Below are positions 25,276-33,122 of a DNA stretch of 64,000 nt, one piece after another. This stretch comes from Pseudonocardia sediminis (lineage in GTDB: Bacteria > Actinomycetota > Actinomycetes > Mycobacteriales > Pseudonocardiaceae). The stretch is taken from assembly GCF_004217185.1 (NCBI RefSeq), contig NZ_SHKL01000001.1, positions 5,826,001 through 5,890,000 of the forward strand, in the 5' to 3' direction. Under the pieces are notes generated by a model. The model saw nothing but the letters and a program-made list of their open reading frames with translations. It had not been told where the DNA came from and did no database searches. The number at the start of each line of letters is the position of its first letter. The first letter of the stretch is position 1. A program made the translations under genes and the position numbers.

Positions 25276-26424
25276 GTGACCGAGACCCCGGAGTCCCTCC
25301 TGCCCCGTTACGGCGCGGGGACGCTGTCCGACGTGCTCCCGGCCCTGCTCACCTCGCTGGGTACCGGTATCGGTACCGACGTCGGCGCGTTCGGCCTCCC
25401 GCCGTCGCGGGCGGCGGGGCTCCTGCTGATCGACGGCCTCGGCCACGAGCTGCTCGCCGCGCACGCCGCGGACGCGCCGGTGCTGGCCGCGATGGCCGAC
25501 GCCGGGCCGTTGACGGTGGGGTTCCCGTCCAGCACGCCGATCAGCCTGACCTCGCTCGGCACCGGGCTGCCGCCGGGGGCGCACGGGACGCTGGGCGTGC
25601 GGTTCCGGGTCGAGGACACCCTGCTCGACGCGCTGAGCTGGAGGGACGGCGGGACCGACCTGCGCGAGCGCCTGGTGCCCGAGCGGGTCCAGCCGGAGCC
25701 GACCCTGTTCGAGCGCGCCGCGGCCGCCGGGGTGGAGGTCACCGTCGTGTCCGGCCGGGAGTTCCGGACGTCCGGGCTCACCCGTTCCGGCCTGCGCGGC
25801 GGGACCTACCGGGGCGTGCACGCGCTCGGTGACCTGGCGACCGCGTTCCTGGACGGCCTGACCGGCCCGGGCCCGCGACTGGCCTACGGCTACCACTCCG
25901 AGCTGGACCTGCTCGGCCACGTGCACGGCCCGGGCTCGGCTCCATGGCGATGGCAGCTGCGCCTGCTCGACCACCTGGTGGAGATGCTGCTCGACGGTCT
26001 CCCGGCCGGCGCGCTGCTGGCCGTCACCGGCGACCACGGGATGGTCGGACTGACCCGCGTCTACGACGCCGACGACGATGACGACGTGCTCCGCGACGGC
26101 GTCACGCTCCTCGGCGGGGACCCCCGGGCCCGGCAGATCTACACGAGCCCGGGCGCCGCCGACGAGGTCCTCGCCACCTGGCGGGAGACCCTCGGCGACG
26201 ACGCGTGGGTGCTCCCCGGGCAGGAGGCGGTCGACCGGAACTGGTTCGGCCCCGTCACGTCCGGCATGCGGGACCGGGTCGGCGACGTGGTCGCGGCGAT
26301 GCGCGGGACGGCGGGGGTCGTGCGGTCGGAGGCCGAACCGATGATGGCGGGCCTGCCCGGCCAGCACGGATCGTTCAGCACCGCCGAGCAGCTGGTGCCT
26401 CTCCTGGTGGCGTCGTCGCCCTGA
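25276..26424 (+). CDS. Alkaline phosphatase-superfamily / nucleotide pyrophosphatase-like protein
   Basis: 382 residues from a GTG at 25276. Signatures of the type I phosphodiesterase/nucleotide pyrophosphatase family: LLLIDGLGHELL near the N-terminus (metal Asp), VGFPSSTPISLTSLGTG (nucleophile Thr/Ser region), YHSELDLLGHVHGPGS (metal Asp and His), and TGDHGMVGL (metal Asp-His). No signal peptide, so it acts in the cytoplasm. Its substrate is unknown. It sits opposite and between mftF and mftE and starts four bases from mftF, so the two share an extremely short divergent region. Confidence 0.82.
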   Translation: MTETPESLLPRYGAGTLSDVLPALLTSLGTGIGTDVGAFGLPPSRAAGLLLIDGLGHELLAAHAADAPVLAAMADAGPLTVGFPSSTPISLTSLGTGLPPGAHGTLGVRFRVEDTLLDALSWRDGGTDLRERLVPERVQPEPTLFERAAAAGVEVTVVSGREFRTSGLTRSGLRGGTYRGVHALGDLATAFLDGLTGPGPRLAYGYHSELDLLGHVHGPGSAPWRWQLRLLDHLVEMLLDGLPAGALLAVTGDHGMVGLTRVYDADDDDDVLRDGVTLLGGDPRARQIYTSPGAADEVLATWRETLGDDAWVLPGQEAVDRNWFGPVTSGMRDRVGDVVAAMRGTAGVVRSEAEPMMAGLPGQHGSFSTAEQLVPLLVASSP

Positions 26425-26435
26425 TCCGCCCACCC

Positions 26436-26486
26436 GTACGAGAGCCCCGTTCGTCCAGCCATCCGGTACGAACGGGGCTCTCGTAC
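26436..26486. terminator. Perfect 19-bp bidirectional terminator
   Basis: Arms 26436-26454 and 26468-26486 pair without mismatch around a 13-base loop, exactly between the convergent phosphatase (ends 26424) and mftE (ends 26516). Confidence 0.75.
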
Positions 26487-26515
26487 ATCTCGGCGCCGGC
26501 CGGTGGCAGGGACTC

Positions 26516-27244
26516 TCAGGCCAGCCTGCCGGTCGACGCGTCCGGCTCCCAGCGACGGACGGCGTCGGCGACGGCCGTGACCGTCCCGTCGAGGAGTCGT
26601 CGTCCCTCGTCGGCGGAGGCGCCGGACGGGTCGCCGAGCACGCCGTTGGGGCTGACCGAGACCACGCCGCCGGTGCGCATCGGTTCCAGCAGGTCGCGCA
26701 GGCGGCCCGTCGCACCGGGCGCGGCGGCCCCGAGGCGGACCAGATGCGGGGTCAGGGCCAGCATCAGCGACGTCTCGATCCGCCCGGCGTGCGCGTCGAG
26801 CGGGATACCGGCCGTCACGGCGGGCGGTGGAATGCACGGGGTCCAGGCGACGTCGCGGCCCTCGTAGCGCAGGAGCGTCACGGCCTCGACCATCGTCGTG
26901 ACGTTGCCGCCGTGCCCGTTGAGCAGGACCAGCCGCGACGCCCACCGGCACACCGACCGCCCGTACTCGACGAGCACCGCGCGCAGGGCCTCGTGCCCGA
27001 GCGAGACCGTCCCGGGGAAGCCCTCGTGCTCCCCCGCGGCGCCGTAGGCCAGGGCGGGCGCGAGCACCAGCGACGGGTCGCGGTCGTGCACGCCCGAGGC
27101 GACGGCCGAGGAGATCCGGACGTCGGTGTCGAGCGGCAGGTGCGGGCCGTGCTGTTCGACCGACCCCACCGGGACGACGAGCGTGCGTGCCGCGGCCCCG
27201 GAGGCCGGGTCGAGATCGGTCCAGGTCAGGTCGCCGAGGAGCAC
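26516..27244 (-). CDS. mftE: Mycofactocin creatininase-family peptidase MftE
   Basis: 242 residues. The creatininase metal site is seen in VPVGSVEQHGPHLPLDTDV, and LNGHGGNVTTM and DAHAGRIETSLML supply further ligands. MftE cleaves modified MftA to release the C-terminal Val-Tyr-derived AHDP. The gene lies five bases downstream of the OYE2-type gene on the same strand, so it belongs to the main mft operon. Confidence 0.93.
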   Translation of the reverse strand: MLLGDLTWTDLDPASGAAARTLVVPVGSVEQHGPHLPLDTDVRISSAVASGVHDRDPSLVLAPALAYGAAGEHEGFPGTVSLGHEALRAVLVEYGRSVCRWASRLVLLNGHGGNVTTMVEAVTLLRYEGRDVAWTPCIPPPAVTAGIPLDAHAGRIETSLMLALTPHLVRLGAAAPGATGRLRDLLEPMRTGGVVSVSPNGVLGDPSGASADEGRRLLDGTVTAVADAVRRWEPDASTGRLA

Positions 27245-27248
27245 GCCG

Positions 27249-29213
27249 TCAGACTGCCCGTTCCGTCATCGGCGCGCGCGTGTCGATCTCGACGGCGACG
27301 CGTTCGCCCTCCCGGACCGCGGCGTCGATCCGGCGCGGGGCCAGGCAGTCGCCGATCCGGACCACGTCCGGGGCCGCCCCCAGGGTTGTCCACAGATCAT
27401 CGCGGGGAGCTGTGGACAACGCCGTGACCACCCCGTCGACCTGCCGGAACTCGGTCCGGCCGGTCGGGTGGTGCAGCAGCGTCACCCGCAAAGCCCCAGG
27501 TCGGCCGTCGACGGCCGTCACCACCCTGTCGGTGGTCGTGTCGATCCCGGCGGCGTGGGCGCGCCGACGGAAGCCCTCCCGGTCCAGGGTGACGCCGAGG
27601 TCCTGCCCGACGACCATCGCCGGCGTCACGATCTCGACCAGGGCCCCGCGGGCGGCGAGCAGCTCGGCGACCGACGTCGCCTGGTGGAAGCCCGTCTCGT
27701 CGACGACGAGCACCCGGCCGGACACCTCCGCCGCGCCGGACAGGACGTCGTGCACGGGCACGACGCCCGGGACCGCCCACGGCGGAGGGACCGGAGCGGA
27801 CCCGGTGGCCAGCACGATCGCGTCCGCGCCGAGCCCGCGCAGCAGGTCCGCATCCGCCTCGACACGCGTGCGGACGTCCACCCCGGACGCCACGCACTCA
27901 CCGAGCAGATCGCGTACGACGTGCCCGATCTCGGTCCGCCCGGGCGCGGTGGCCGCCAGCGCGACCTGACCCCCGGTCGCGGGGTCCCGCTCCAGCAGCG
28001 TCACCCGGTGCCCGCGACGGGCCGCGGCCGCCGCGGCGGACAGCCCGGCCGGCCCGCCGCCCACGACCACCACCCGCAGGCCCCGCACCACCGGCGACGG
28101 CAACGGGACGGCCTCGTGCCCGGCCCGCGGGTTGACCGTGCAGCCCAGCCACCGGTTGAGCCCGACCCGCCCGACGCACTCCTGGTTGCAGCCCACGCAC
28201 GTCCGCACCGGGCGCCCGTCGGCGCCCTTGGCGGCGAACTCCGGGTCGGCGATCTGCCCGCGGGCCACCCCGACCAGGTCGCACTCCCCCGCGGCCAGCG
28301 CCGCCTCGGCCTGCGCGGGCTCGGTGAACCGCCCGACGCCGATCACCGGCAGCGACACCGCGGCCCGGATCGCGGACGGGATGAACGCCGCGTAGCCCGA
28401 CGGCGTGTGCATCGACGCCTCGATCAGGTGCAGCGACGCGGTCGCGACGCCGATCGAGGTGTTGACGTGGTCGACCCGACCGGTGGCCTCGAGCAGCCGG
28501 GCCAGCGCGACGCCGTCGTCGAGCCCGATGCCGCCGTCGATCCCCTCGTGGGCGCCGATCCGGACGCCGAGCACCCGCTCCGGCCCGAGCACCGCCCGGA
28601 CGGCCGCGACGACGTCGAGCACGATCCGTGCCCGGTTCGCCAGGGGGCCGCCGTAGGCGTCGGTGCGCCGGTTCGTGGCCGGGGACAGGAACATCCGCAG
28701 CAACGACGCGTGCGAGCACTGCAGCTCGACGCCGTCGAACCCGCCCTCGACGCAGTGCGCGGCGGTGCGCGCGTAGGCCGCCACGACCTCGTCGACGTCG
28801 TCGGTGGTCATGGCGCGGGCGACCTCGCGGAACATCGGGTCGGGCAGCGCCGAGGGGGCGGGCACCGGTTCGCGCGAGTACATCCCCGACGCCTGGCCGC
28901 CGTTGTGGTTGAGCTGGGCGAGCACCGGGACGCCGTGGGCGTGCACCGCCTCGGTGATCGCCCGGTAGCCGGGCAGGACGGCCGGGTCGTGACCGCGCAC
29001 GACCTTCTCGTAGGGACGGTCGTGCGGGTGCACCGAGTGCTCCTCGGTGATCACCAGCCCGGCGCCGCCGGCCGCGCGGGCGGCGTAGTAGGCCGCGTGC
29101 TGCGCGGTGGGCAGGCCGTCGGTGGCGTAGCCGGTGAGGTGCGCGGTGAACACGACCCGGTTGCGCAACGTCAGCGGGCCCAGACGCAGCGGGGTGTGCA
29201 GCAGGCCGGTCAC
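27249..29213 (-). CDS. Mycofactocin-system FadH/OYE-family oxidoreductase 2
   Basis: 654 residues. The N-terminal half is an OYE-like FMN TIM barrel (LGPLTLRNRVVFTAHLTGYA, LAQLNHNGGQASGM, ELQCSHASLLRMFLSPATNRRTDAYGG). A Cys cluster CVGCNQECVGRVGLNRWLGC follows and can hold a 4Fe-4S cluster. The C-terminal half is an FAD/NAD module (VVVVGGGPAGLSAAAAAARRG). Architecture is that of 2,4-dienoyl-CoA reductase. Such genes accompany mycofactocin loci, but their role is not settled. The ATG overlaps the stop of the paralogous gene upstream. Confidence 0.88.
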   Translation of the reverse strand: MTGLLHTPLRLGPLTLRNRVVFTAHLTGYATDGLPTAQHAAYYAARAAGGAGLVITEEHSVHPHDRPYEKVVRGHDPAVLPGYRAITEAVHAHGVPVLAQLNHNGGQASGMYSREPVPAPSALPDPMFREVARAMTTDDVDEVVAAYARTAAHCVEGGFDGVELQCSHASLLRMFLSPATNRRTDAYGGPLANRARIVLDVVAAVRAVLGPERVLGVRIGAHEGIDGGIGLDDGVALARLLEATGRVDHVNTSIGVATASLHLIEASMHTPSGYAAFIPSAIRAAVSLPVIGVGRFTEPAQAEAALAAGECDLVGVARGQIADPEFAAKGADGRPVRTCVGCNQECVGRVGLNRWLGCTVNPRAGHEAVPLPSPVVRGLRVVVVGGGPAGLSAAAAAARRGHRVTLLERDPATGGQVALAATAPGRTEIGHVVRDLLGECVASGVDVRTRVEADADLLRGLGADAIVLATGSAPVPPPWAVPGVVPVHDVLSGAAEVSGRVLVVDETGFHQATSVAELLAARGALVEIVTPAMVVGQDLGVTLDREGFRRRAHAAGIDTTTDRVVTAVDGRPGALRVTLLHHPTGRTEFRQVDGVVTALSTAPRDDLWTTLGAAPDVVRIGDCLAPRRIDAAVREGERVAVEIDTRAPMTERAV

Positions 29214-31228
29214 GACGACGACCCGGACAGGACGGTCGCGGAACGCCCGGCACCGATCTCCAGGGCCGCACGGCGTCCCTCCCCGACGGCCTCGGCGATC
29301 GTGCGCGGGGCGACGGCGTCACCGGCCCGGAGCCGGTGCGGTGCCGCCGTCCACAGCGTGTCCTCGGGCAGGCGCGCCGAGCAGTCGACCACCAGGTCGC
29401 AGGGGATATCGCGTGCCGCTCCGGTGTGGACGTCCTCGATCCGGGCGGTCCCACCGGTCACCGAGCGCAGGGTGGAGAACAGGACGCGGGTGACGCCGGC
29501 GCGTTCCAGCCGGGCGTTGGCGTCGGCGAGGTCACCGGTGCGTCCGAGCTGGTCGCCGGCCACCGCGTCCGGGGTGACGAGCGTGCACGCGACGCCCGCC
29601 GCGGCGAGCTGCTCGGCGACCCCGGCCCCGGTCCAGTCGCCGACCGGGTCGAACACGACGACGGCGGGCGGAACACCCCGGATCCCGCGCGGCGCACCGC
29701 CTGCGGAGGCGAGCGCCGTCGTCACCGCGGCCGACGTCGACCCGGAGGTGAGCACCGTGCGTTCGAACTCGGCCGCCGGGACGACCGGGACGTCCGAGGG
29801 GAAGGCCGCCGGCGCGGGGCGGGACCCGGTGGTCAACAGGACCGCCGCGCCGGCCCGCTCGGCCTCGTCGAGATCCTCCGCCGTCACCGCGACGCCGGTG
29901 CGCACCTCCACCCCGAGGCGCTGGAGCTCACGTTCCCACCAGGGCAGGAGCACCCCGATCCGCGCCCGCCCGTGCACCGCGGCGGCGAGACGCAGCGACC
30001 CGCCGAGGACGCGGTCGCGCTCGTGCAGCGCGACCCGGTGCCCGCGCAGAGCCAGCGTCCGGGCGGCCTCCAGACCGGCCGGCCCGCCCCCGACGACCAC
30101 GACGTCCCGCGGCACCGGATCGCGCCCGTCGACCGGCGGGTCGGTGGTCTCGCGCCCGGACCTCGGCTCGGCCTCGTCGCCGACGATCGGGTTGCGCGGG
30201 TCGCGCGCGAGGGAGAGCTGGTTGGACAGCGTGCAGGGCCGGATCCGCTCCGGGGTGCCGGCACGGACCAGCGCGACGAGGTCGGGGTCGGCGATCTGGG
30301 CGCGGGTCATCTCGACGAGGTCCGCGGTGCCGTCGGCGAGCGCGGCCTCCGCCATCGACGGGTCGACGACGCTGCCCTGCAGGACGGTCAGTGACCCGGT
30401 GCCCCGGACCGCGGCGCACAGCTCCCGGTTGAAGCCGGGCGGCGTGTGCAGGTCGGGGCGGGTCGAGGAGACCGAGAGGGCGCTGCCGCGCACCGGGACC
30501 AGGTAGTCGACGGCGTCGGCGACCGACGCGGCCAGGGCGGCGCCGTCGGGCGGCGTGATCCCCGCCCAGGGCGCGAGCTCGTCGGCGCAGAGACGCAGGC
30601 CCAGGATCCGGTCCGGCCCGAGCGCGGCCCGCACCACGTCCACGACCTCCCGTAGGAGCAGCCCGCGGTCCCGGTGGTCGTCCGTCCGGTGGTTGGTCAG
30701 CCCGGAGCAGAACTGGCGCAGCAGGGAGTGCTGCCCCGCGTTGATCTCCACCCCGTCCAGACCGGCCGCGACGGCACCCCGCACGGCGTCGCCGAACCCG
30801 TCGAGGAGCGCGTCGATCTCGGGCCGTTCCATCACCATCGGCACCTCGCGGGTGACGACGTCGGGTACCCGCGACGGTCCCCACAGCGGACGCTGCGAGT
30901 ACGCGGTGGAGCCCTGGGAACCGGCGTGTCCGAGCCCGGCCAGTACCAGGGCACCGTGCGGACGGCAGGCCCCGGCGACCGCGGACCAGCCCGGACCTGA
31001 GTGGGCGGCCAGCGGCGCGCGTTCGTAGGGATGGTCGGAGGGGTGCACCGACGCGACCTCGGTGACGATCAGGCCCGCGCCACCCTCGGCCCGCCGGGCG
31101 TAGTAGGCGACGTGGGCGTCCGAGATCTCCCGCCGGTACCCCAGGTTCGTCTCGTGCGGGCCGAACAGCACCCGCGACGGAGCCCACCGCCCCCGGATCT
31201 GCACCGGTGCGGTCAGCCCATCGGCCAC
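29210..31228 (-). CDS. Mycofactocin-system FadH/OYE-family oxidoreductase 1
   Basis: About 672 residues from the GTG at 31228. OYE-like barrel (FGPHETNLGYRREISDAHVA, EINAGQHSLLRQFCSGLTNHRTD), then an FAD/NAD part (VVVVGGGPAGLEAARTLALRG). In the region where its paralogue has four cysteines, this protein reads RIRPCTLSNQLSLARDPRNP with only one Cys, so it appears to lack the 4Fe-4S cluster. The two paralogues probably arose by duplication and diverged in cofactor use. A long hairpin lies between this start and mftC (31247-31288). Confidence 0.85.
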   Translation of the reverse strand: MADGLTAPVQIRGRWAPSRVLFGPHETNLGYRREISDAHVAYYARRAEGGAGLIVTEVASVHPSDHPYERAPLAAHSGPGWSAVAGACRPHGALVLAGLGHAGSQGSTAYSQRPLWGPSRVPDVVTREVPMVMERPEIDALLDGFGDAVRGAVAAGLDGVEINAGQHSLLRQFCSGLTNHRTDDHRDRGLLLREVVDVVRAALGPDRILGLRLCADELAPWAGITPPDGAALAASVADAVDYLVPVRGSALSVSSTRPDLHTPPGFNRELCAAVRGTGSLTVLQGSVVDPSMAEAALADGTADLVEMTRAQIADPDLVALVRAGTPERIRPCTLSNQLSLARDPRNPIVGDEAEPRSGRETTDPPVDGRDPVPRDVVVVGGGPAGLEAARTLALRGHRVALHERDRVLGGSLRLAAAVHGRARIGVLLPWWERELQRLGVEVRTGVAVTAEDLDEAERAGAAVLLTTGSRPAPAAFPSDVPVVPAAEFERTVLTSGSTSAAVTTALASAGGAPRGIRGVPPAVVVFDPVGDWTGAGVAEQLAAAGVACTLVTPDAVAGDQLGRTGDLADANARLERAGVTRVLFSTLRSVTGGTARIEDVHTGAARDIPCDLVVDCSARLPEDTLWTAAPHRLRAGDAVAPRTIAEAVGEGRRAALEIGAGRSATVLSGSSS

Positions 31229-31246
31229 GACGTCATGATCGACGAG

Positions 31247-31288
31247 TGTGGGCGGATCAGTGCCATGGATGGCACCGATCCGCCCACA
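31247..31288. terminator. Long nested hairpin between mftC and OYE1 gene
   Basis: Outer arms 31247-31258 and 31277-31288 (12 bp) enclose, after one mismatch, inner arms 31260-31265 and 31270-31275 (6 bp) around a TGGA loop. It ends about 18 bases before the OYE1 start. It could attenuate the distal mft genes or separate transcripts with different stability. Confidence 0.6.
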
Positions 31289-31311
31289 AGAATCGATCAC
31301 TCGCGCGTCGG

Positions 31312-32556
31312 TCAGCTCCCGGCGACCGGCACCGCGACGGGTGCGGCGTCCGGGACGGGCATGCCGGCCAGCGGGCTCTCGTCGCAGGCGCGGTCCGGGC
31401 GCCGCGGCGGCGGGGCCAGGCTCAGCATCGTCGGCGCCTTCGGCGTGCGGGAGTTGCGCGGCTCCGAGCGCGAGTGGTTCACGTCCGACTTCGGGATCAC
31501 GGTCCCGGCGTCCCGGTCGGCCAGCATCTGCTCGCCGAAGCCGCGCACGCACTCCGGGTCCGGGCCGTCGAGGGGCAGGCCGGTGAAGAACTTCGCCGCC
31601 ATGCACCCGCCCTGGCAGGAGTCGTAGTGGTTGCAGGACGCGCAGGCGCCACCGGTCTGCGGCTGGCGGAGCTCGGTGAACAGCTCCGAGTTCTGCCAGA
31701 CCTCCTGGAACCCGCCGGGCGAGCGGACGTTGCCGGCCAGGAAGTTCTCGTGGATCGCGAACGGGCAGGCGTAGACGTCGCCGACCGGGTCGATCAGGCA
31801 GACCACGCGACCCGCGCCGCACAGGTTCAGCCCGGGGAGGGCCTCACCGAACGCGGAGAGGTGGAAGAAGGAGTCGCCGGTGAGGATGTTGTCCCCGTTC
31901 GCGACCAGCCAGTCGTAGAGCTGCTTCTGCTGGCCGGCGGTCGGGTGCAGCTCGTCCCAGACGTCCGCGCCGCGGCCGGACGGGCGCAGCCGGGTGATCC
32001 GCAGCTGCGCGTTGTACTTGTCGGCGATGGCCTTGAAGTCGTCGAGCTGGTCGACGTTCTCCCGGGTCATCACGACCGAGATCTTCGGCTGCCCGAACCC
32101 GGCCTCGGCCAGGTTCTCCAGCGCGCGGATCGAGGTGTCGAACGAGCCGGGGCCGCGCACGTGGTCGTTGACCGCGGCGGTCGCGCCGTCCATCGAGATC
32201 TGGATGTCGACGTAGTCGGTCGCGGCGAGCTGCTTGGCCCGCTTCTTGTCGAGCTTGATGCCGTTGGTGGAGAACTTGACCCCGACGTTGTGGTCGATCG
32301 AGTAGTCGAGGAGCTCCCAGAAGTCCGGGCGCACGGTCGGCTCGCCGCCGCCGATGTTGATGTAGAAGACCTGCATCCGCTGCAGCTCGTCGATGACGTG
32401 CTTGGCCTCGGCGGTGTCGAGCTCACGCGGGTCGCGGCGACCGGAGGAGGACAGGCAGTGCACGCACGCCAGGTTGCAGGCGTAGGTGAGCTCCCACGTC
32501 AGACAGATGGGCGAGTTCAAGCCGTACTGGAAGTGATCGACGAGCTTCACGGGCAC
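31312..32556 (-). CDS. mftC: Mycofactocin radical SAM maturase MftC
   Basis: 414 residues, GTG at 32556. The radical-SAM cluster ligands are C27, C31 and C34 in YACNLACVHC. GGGEPTVRPDFWEL is the SAM-binding stretch, and a SPASM region (CGAGRVVCLIDPVGDVYACPF, CASCNHYDSCQGGC, then DPEC) binds auxiliary clusters. MftC oxidatively decarboxylates the C-terminal Tyr of MftA and then forms the Val-Tyr cross-link. Beyond the final PEC motif there is an extra tail of about 75 residues, Pro/Ala/Arg-rich and low in complexity. Confidence 0.95.
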   Translation of the reverse strand: MPVKLVDHFQYGLNSPICLTWELTYACNLACVHCLSSSGRRDPRELDTAEAKHVIDELQRMQVFYINIGGGEPTVRPDFWELLDYSIDHNVGVKFSTNGIKLDKKRAKQLAATDYVDIQISMDGATAAVNDHVRGPGSFDTSIRALENLAEAGFGQPKISVVMTRENVDQLDDFKAIADKYNAQLRITRLRPSGRGADVWDELHPTAGQQKQLYDWLVANGDNILTGDSFFHLSAFGEALPGLNLCGAGRVVCLIDPVGDVYACPFAIHENFLAGNVRSPGGFQEVWQNSELFTELRQPQTGGACASCNHYDSCQGGCMAAKFFTGLPLDGPDPECVRGFGEQMLADRDAGTVIPKSDVNHSRSEPRNSRTPKAPTMLSLAPPPRRPDRACDESPLAGMPVPDAAPVAVPVAGS

Positions 32557-32612
32557 ACTCCACTGTGGTGTTCAAGCATCGGGGCGCGTCGGGCGGGACG
32601 GGGCGAGGGCGC

Positions 32613-32924
32613 TCAGCGGGCTTCGATGGTGCCGGACTCGGCGAGACCGGCGAGAGCCTTGACGTAGGCGGGCCGCTGAGCCTCCGCGACGCCGGCCGCG
32701 GAGATCGCGGCGTGCACGTCGGGGTGGTGCTCGAGGCCCTTGACGACCTCGACCAGTTCCGGGGTCTTGAGGAACGACAGCTTGCGGGTCACGAAGTCGT
32801 ACACGAGCGCACCGAACGGCTCCGGGCGCAGCGCCACGTTCGGGCTGCACCGGTAGGCCGATCCGGGGTCGAAACCCGACCCCGGACCGGTCACCGTCTC
32901 GGTGGCGAGCGGCTTAGTAGACAC
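32613..32924 (-). CDS. mftB: Mycofactocin chaperone MftB (RRE domain)
   Basis: 103 residues. The start is the GTG whose first base lies inside the mftA codon for the last Gly, so mftB overlaps mftA by 11 bases in another frame; reading from here gives the expected MftB N-terminus. The RiPP recognition element is visible as AYRCSPNVALRPEPFGALVYDF and KLSFLKTPELVEVVKGLEHH. MftB binds MftA and delivers it to MftC. Confidence 0.92.
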   Translation of the reverse strand: MSTKPLATETVTGPGSGFDPGSAYRCSPNVALRPEPFGALVYDFVTRKLSFLKTPELVEVVKGLEHHPDVHAAISAAGVAEAQRPAYVKALAGLAESGTIEAR

Positions 32925-33015
32925 CGCACATGCCGTCGATGGAGACCTCCTCGACGAGGGTCTCCTCGACGAGCGGCTCCTGGGACGCGGACTCGTTCTG
33001 CTCGATCGGGGCCAT
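32914..33015 (-). CDS. mftA: Mycofactocin precursor peptide MftA
   Basis: 33 residues, ATG at 33015 behind a GGAGGT site. The sequence is acidic (EQNESASQEPLVEETLVEEV) and ends with the canonical IDGMCGVY. The C-terminal Val-Tyr pair is the future cofactor after MftB/MftC processing and MftE release. First gene of the leftward mft operon; no mftR TetR-type regulator is found nearby. Confidence 0.96.
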   Translation of the reverse strand: MAPIEQNESASQEPLVEETLVEEVSIDGMCGVY

Positions 33016-33049
33016 CGGCGTACCTCCTGCGTGACGGGACGGGCAACGG

Positions 33050-33080
33050 TTTCGGACGTTATTGGCACCCGGTGCCGAAA
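33050..33080. promoter_or_regulatory. Candidate operator upstream of mftA
   Basis: Two nested symmetries: TTTCGG (33050-33055) with CCGAAA (33075-33080), and GGCACC-C-GGTGCC (33064-33076). They lie in the 107-base gap between the divergent starts of mftA (33015) and the DUF952-GNAT gene (33123). A regulator could control both. No mftR is nearby to supply the obvious candidate. Confidence 0.4.
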
Positions 33081-33122
33081 GCAAGGATCGCCTGCACCGC
33101 CCGTCCGAACGGAGGGGGCGGC

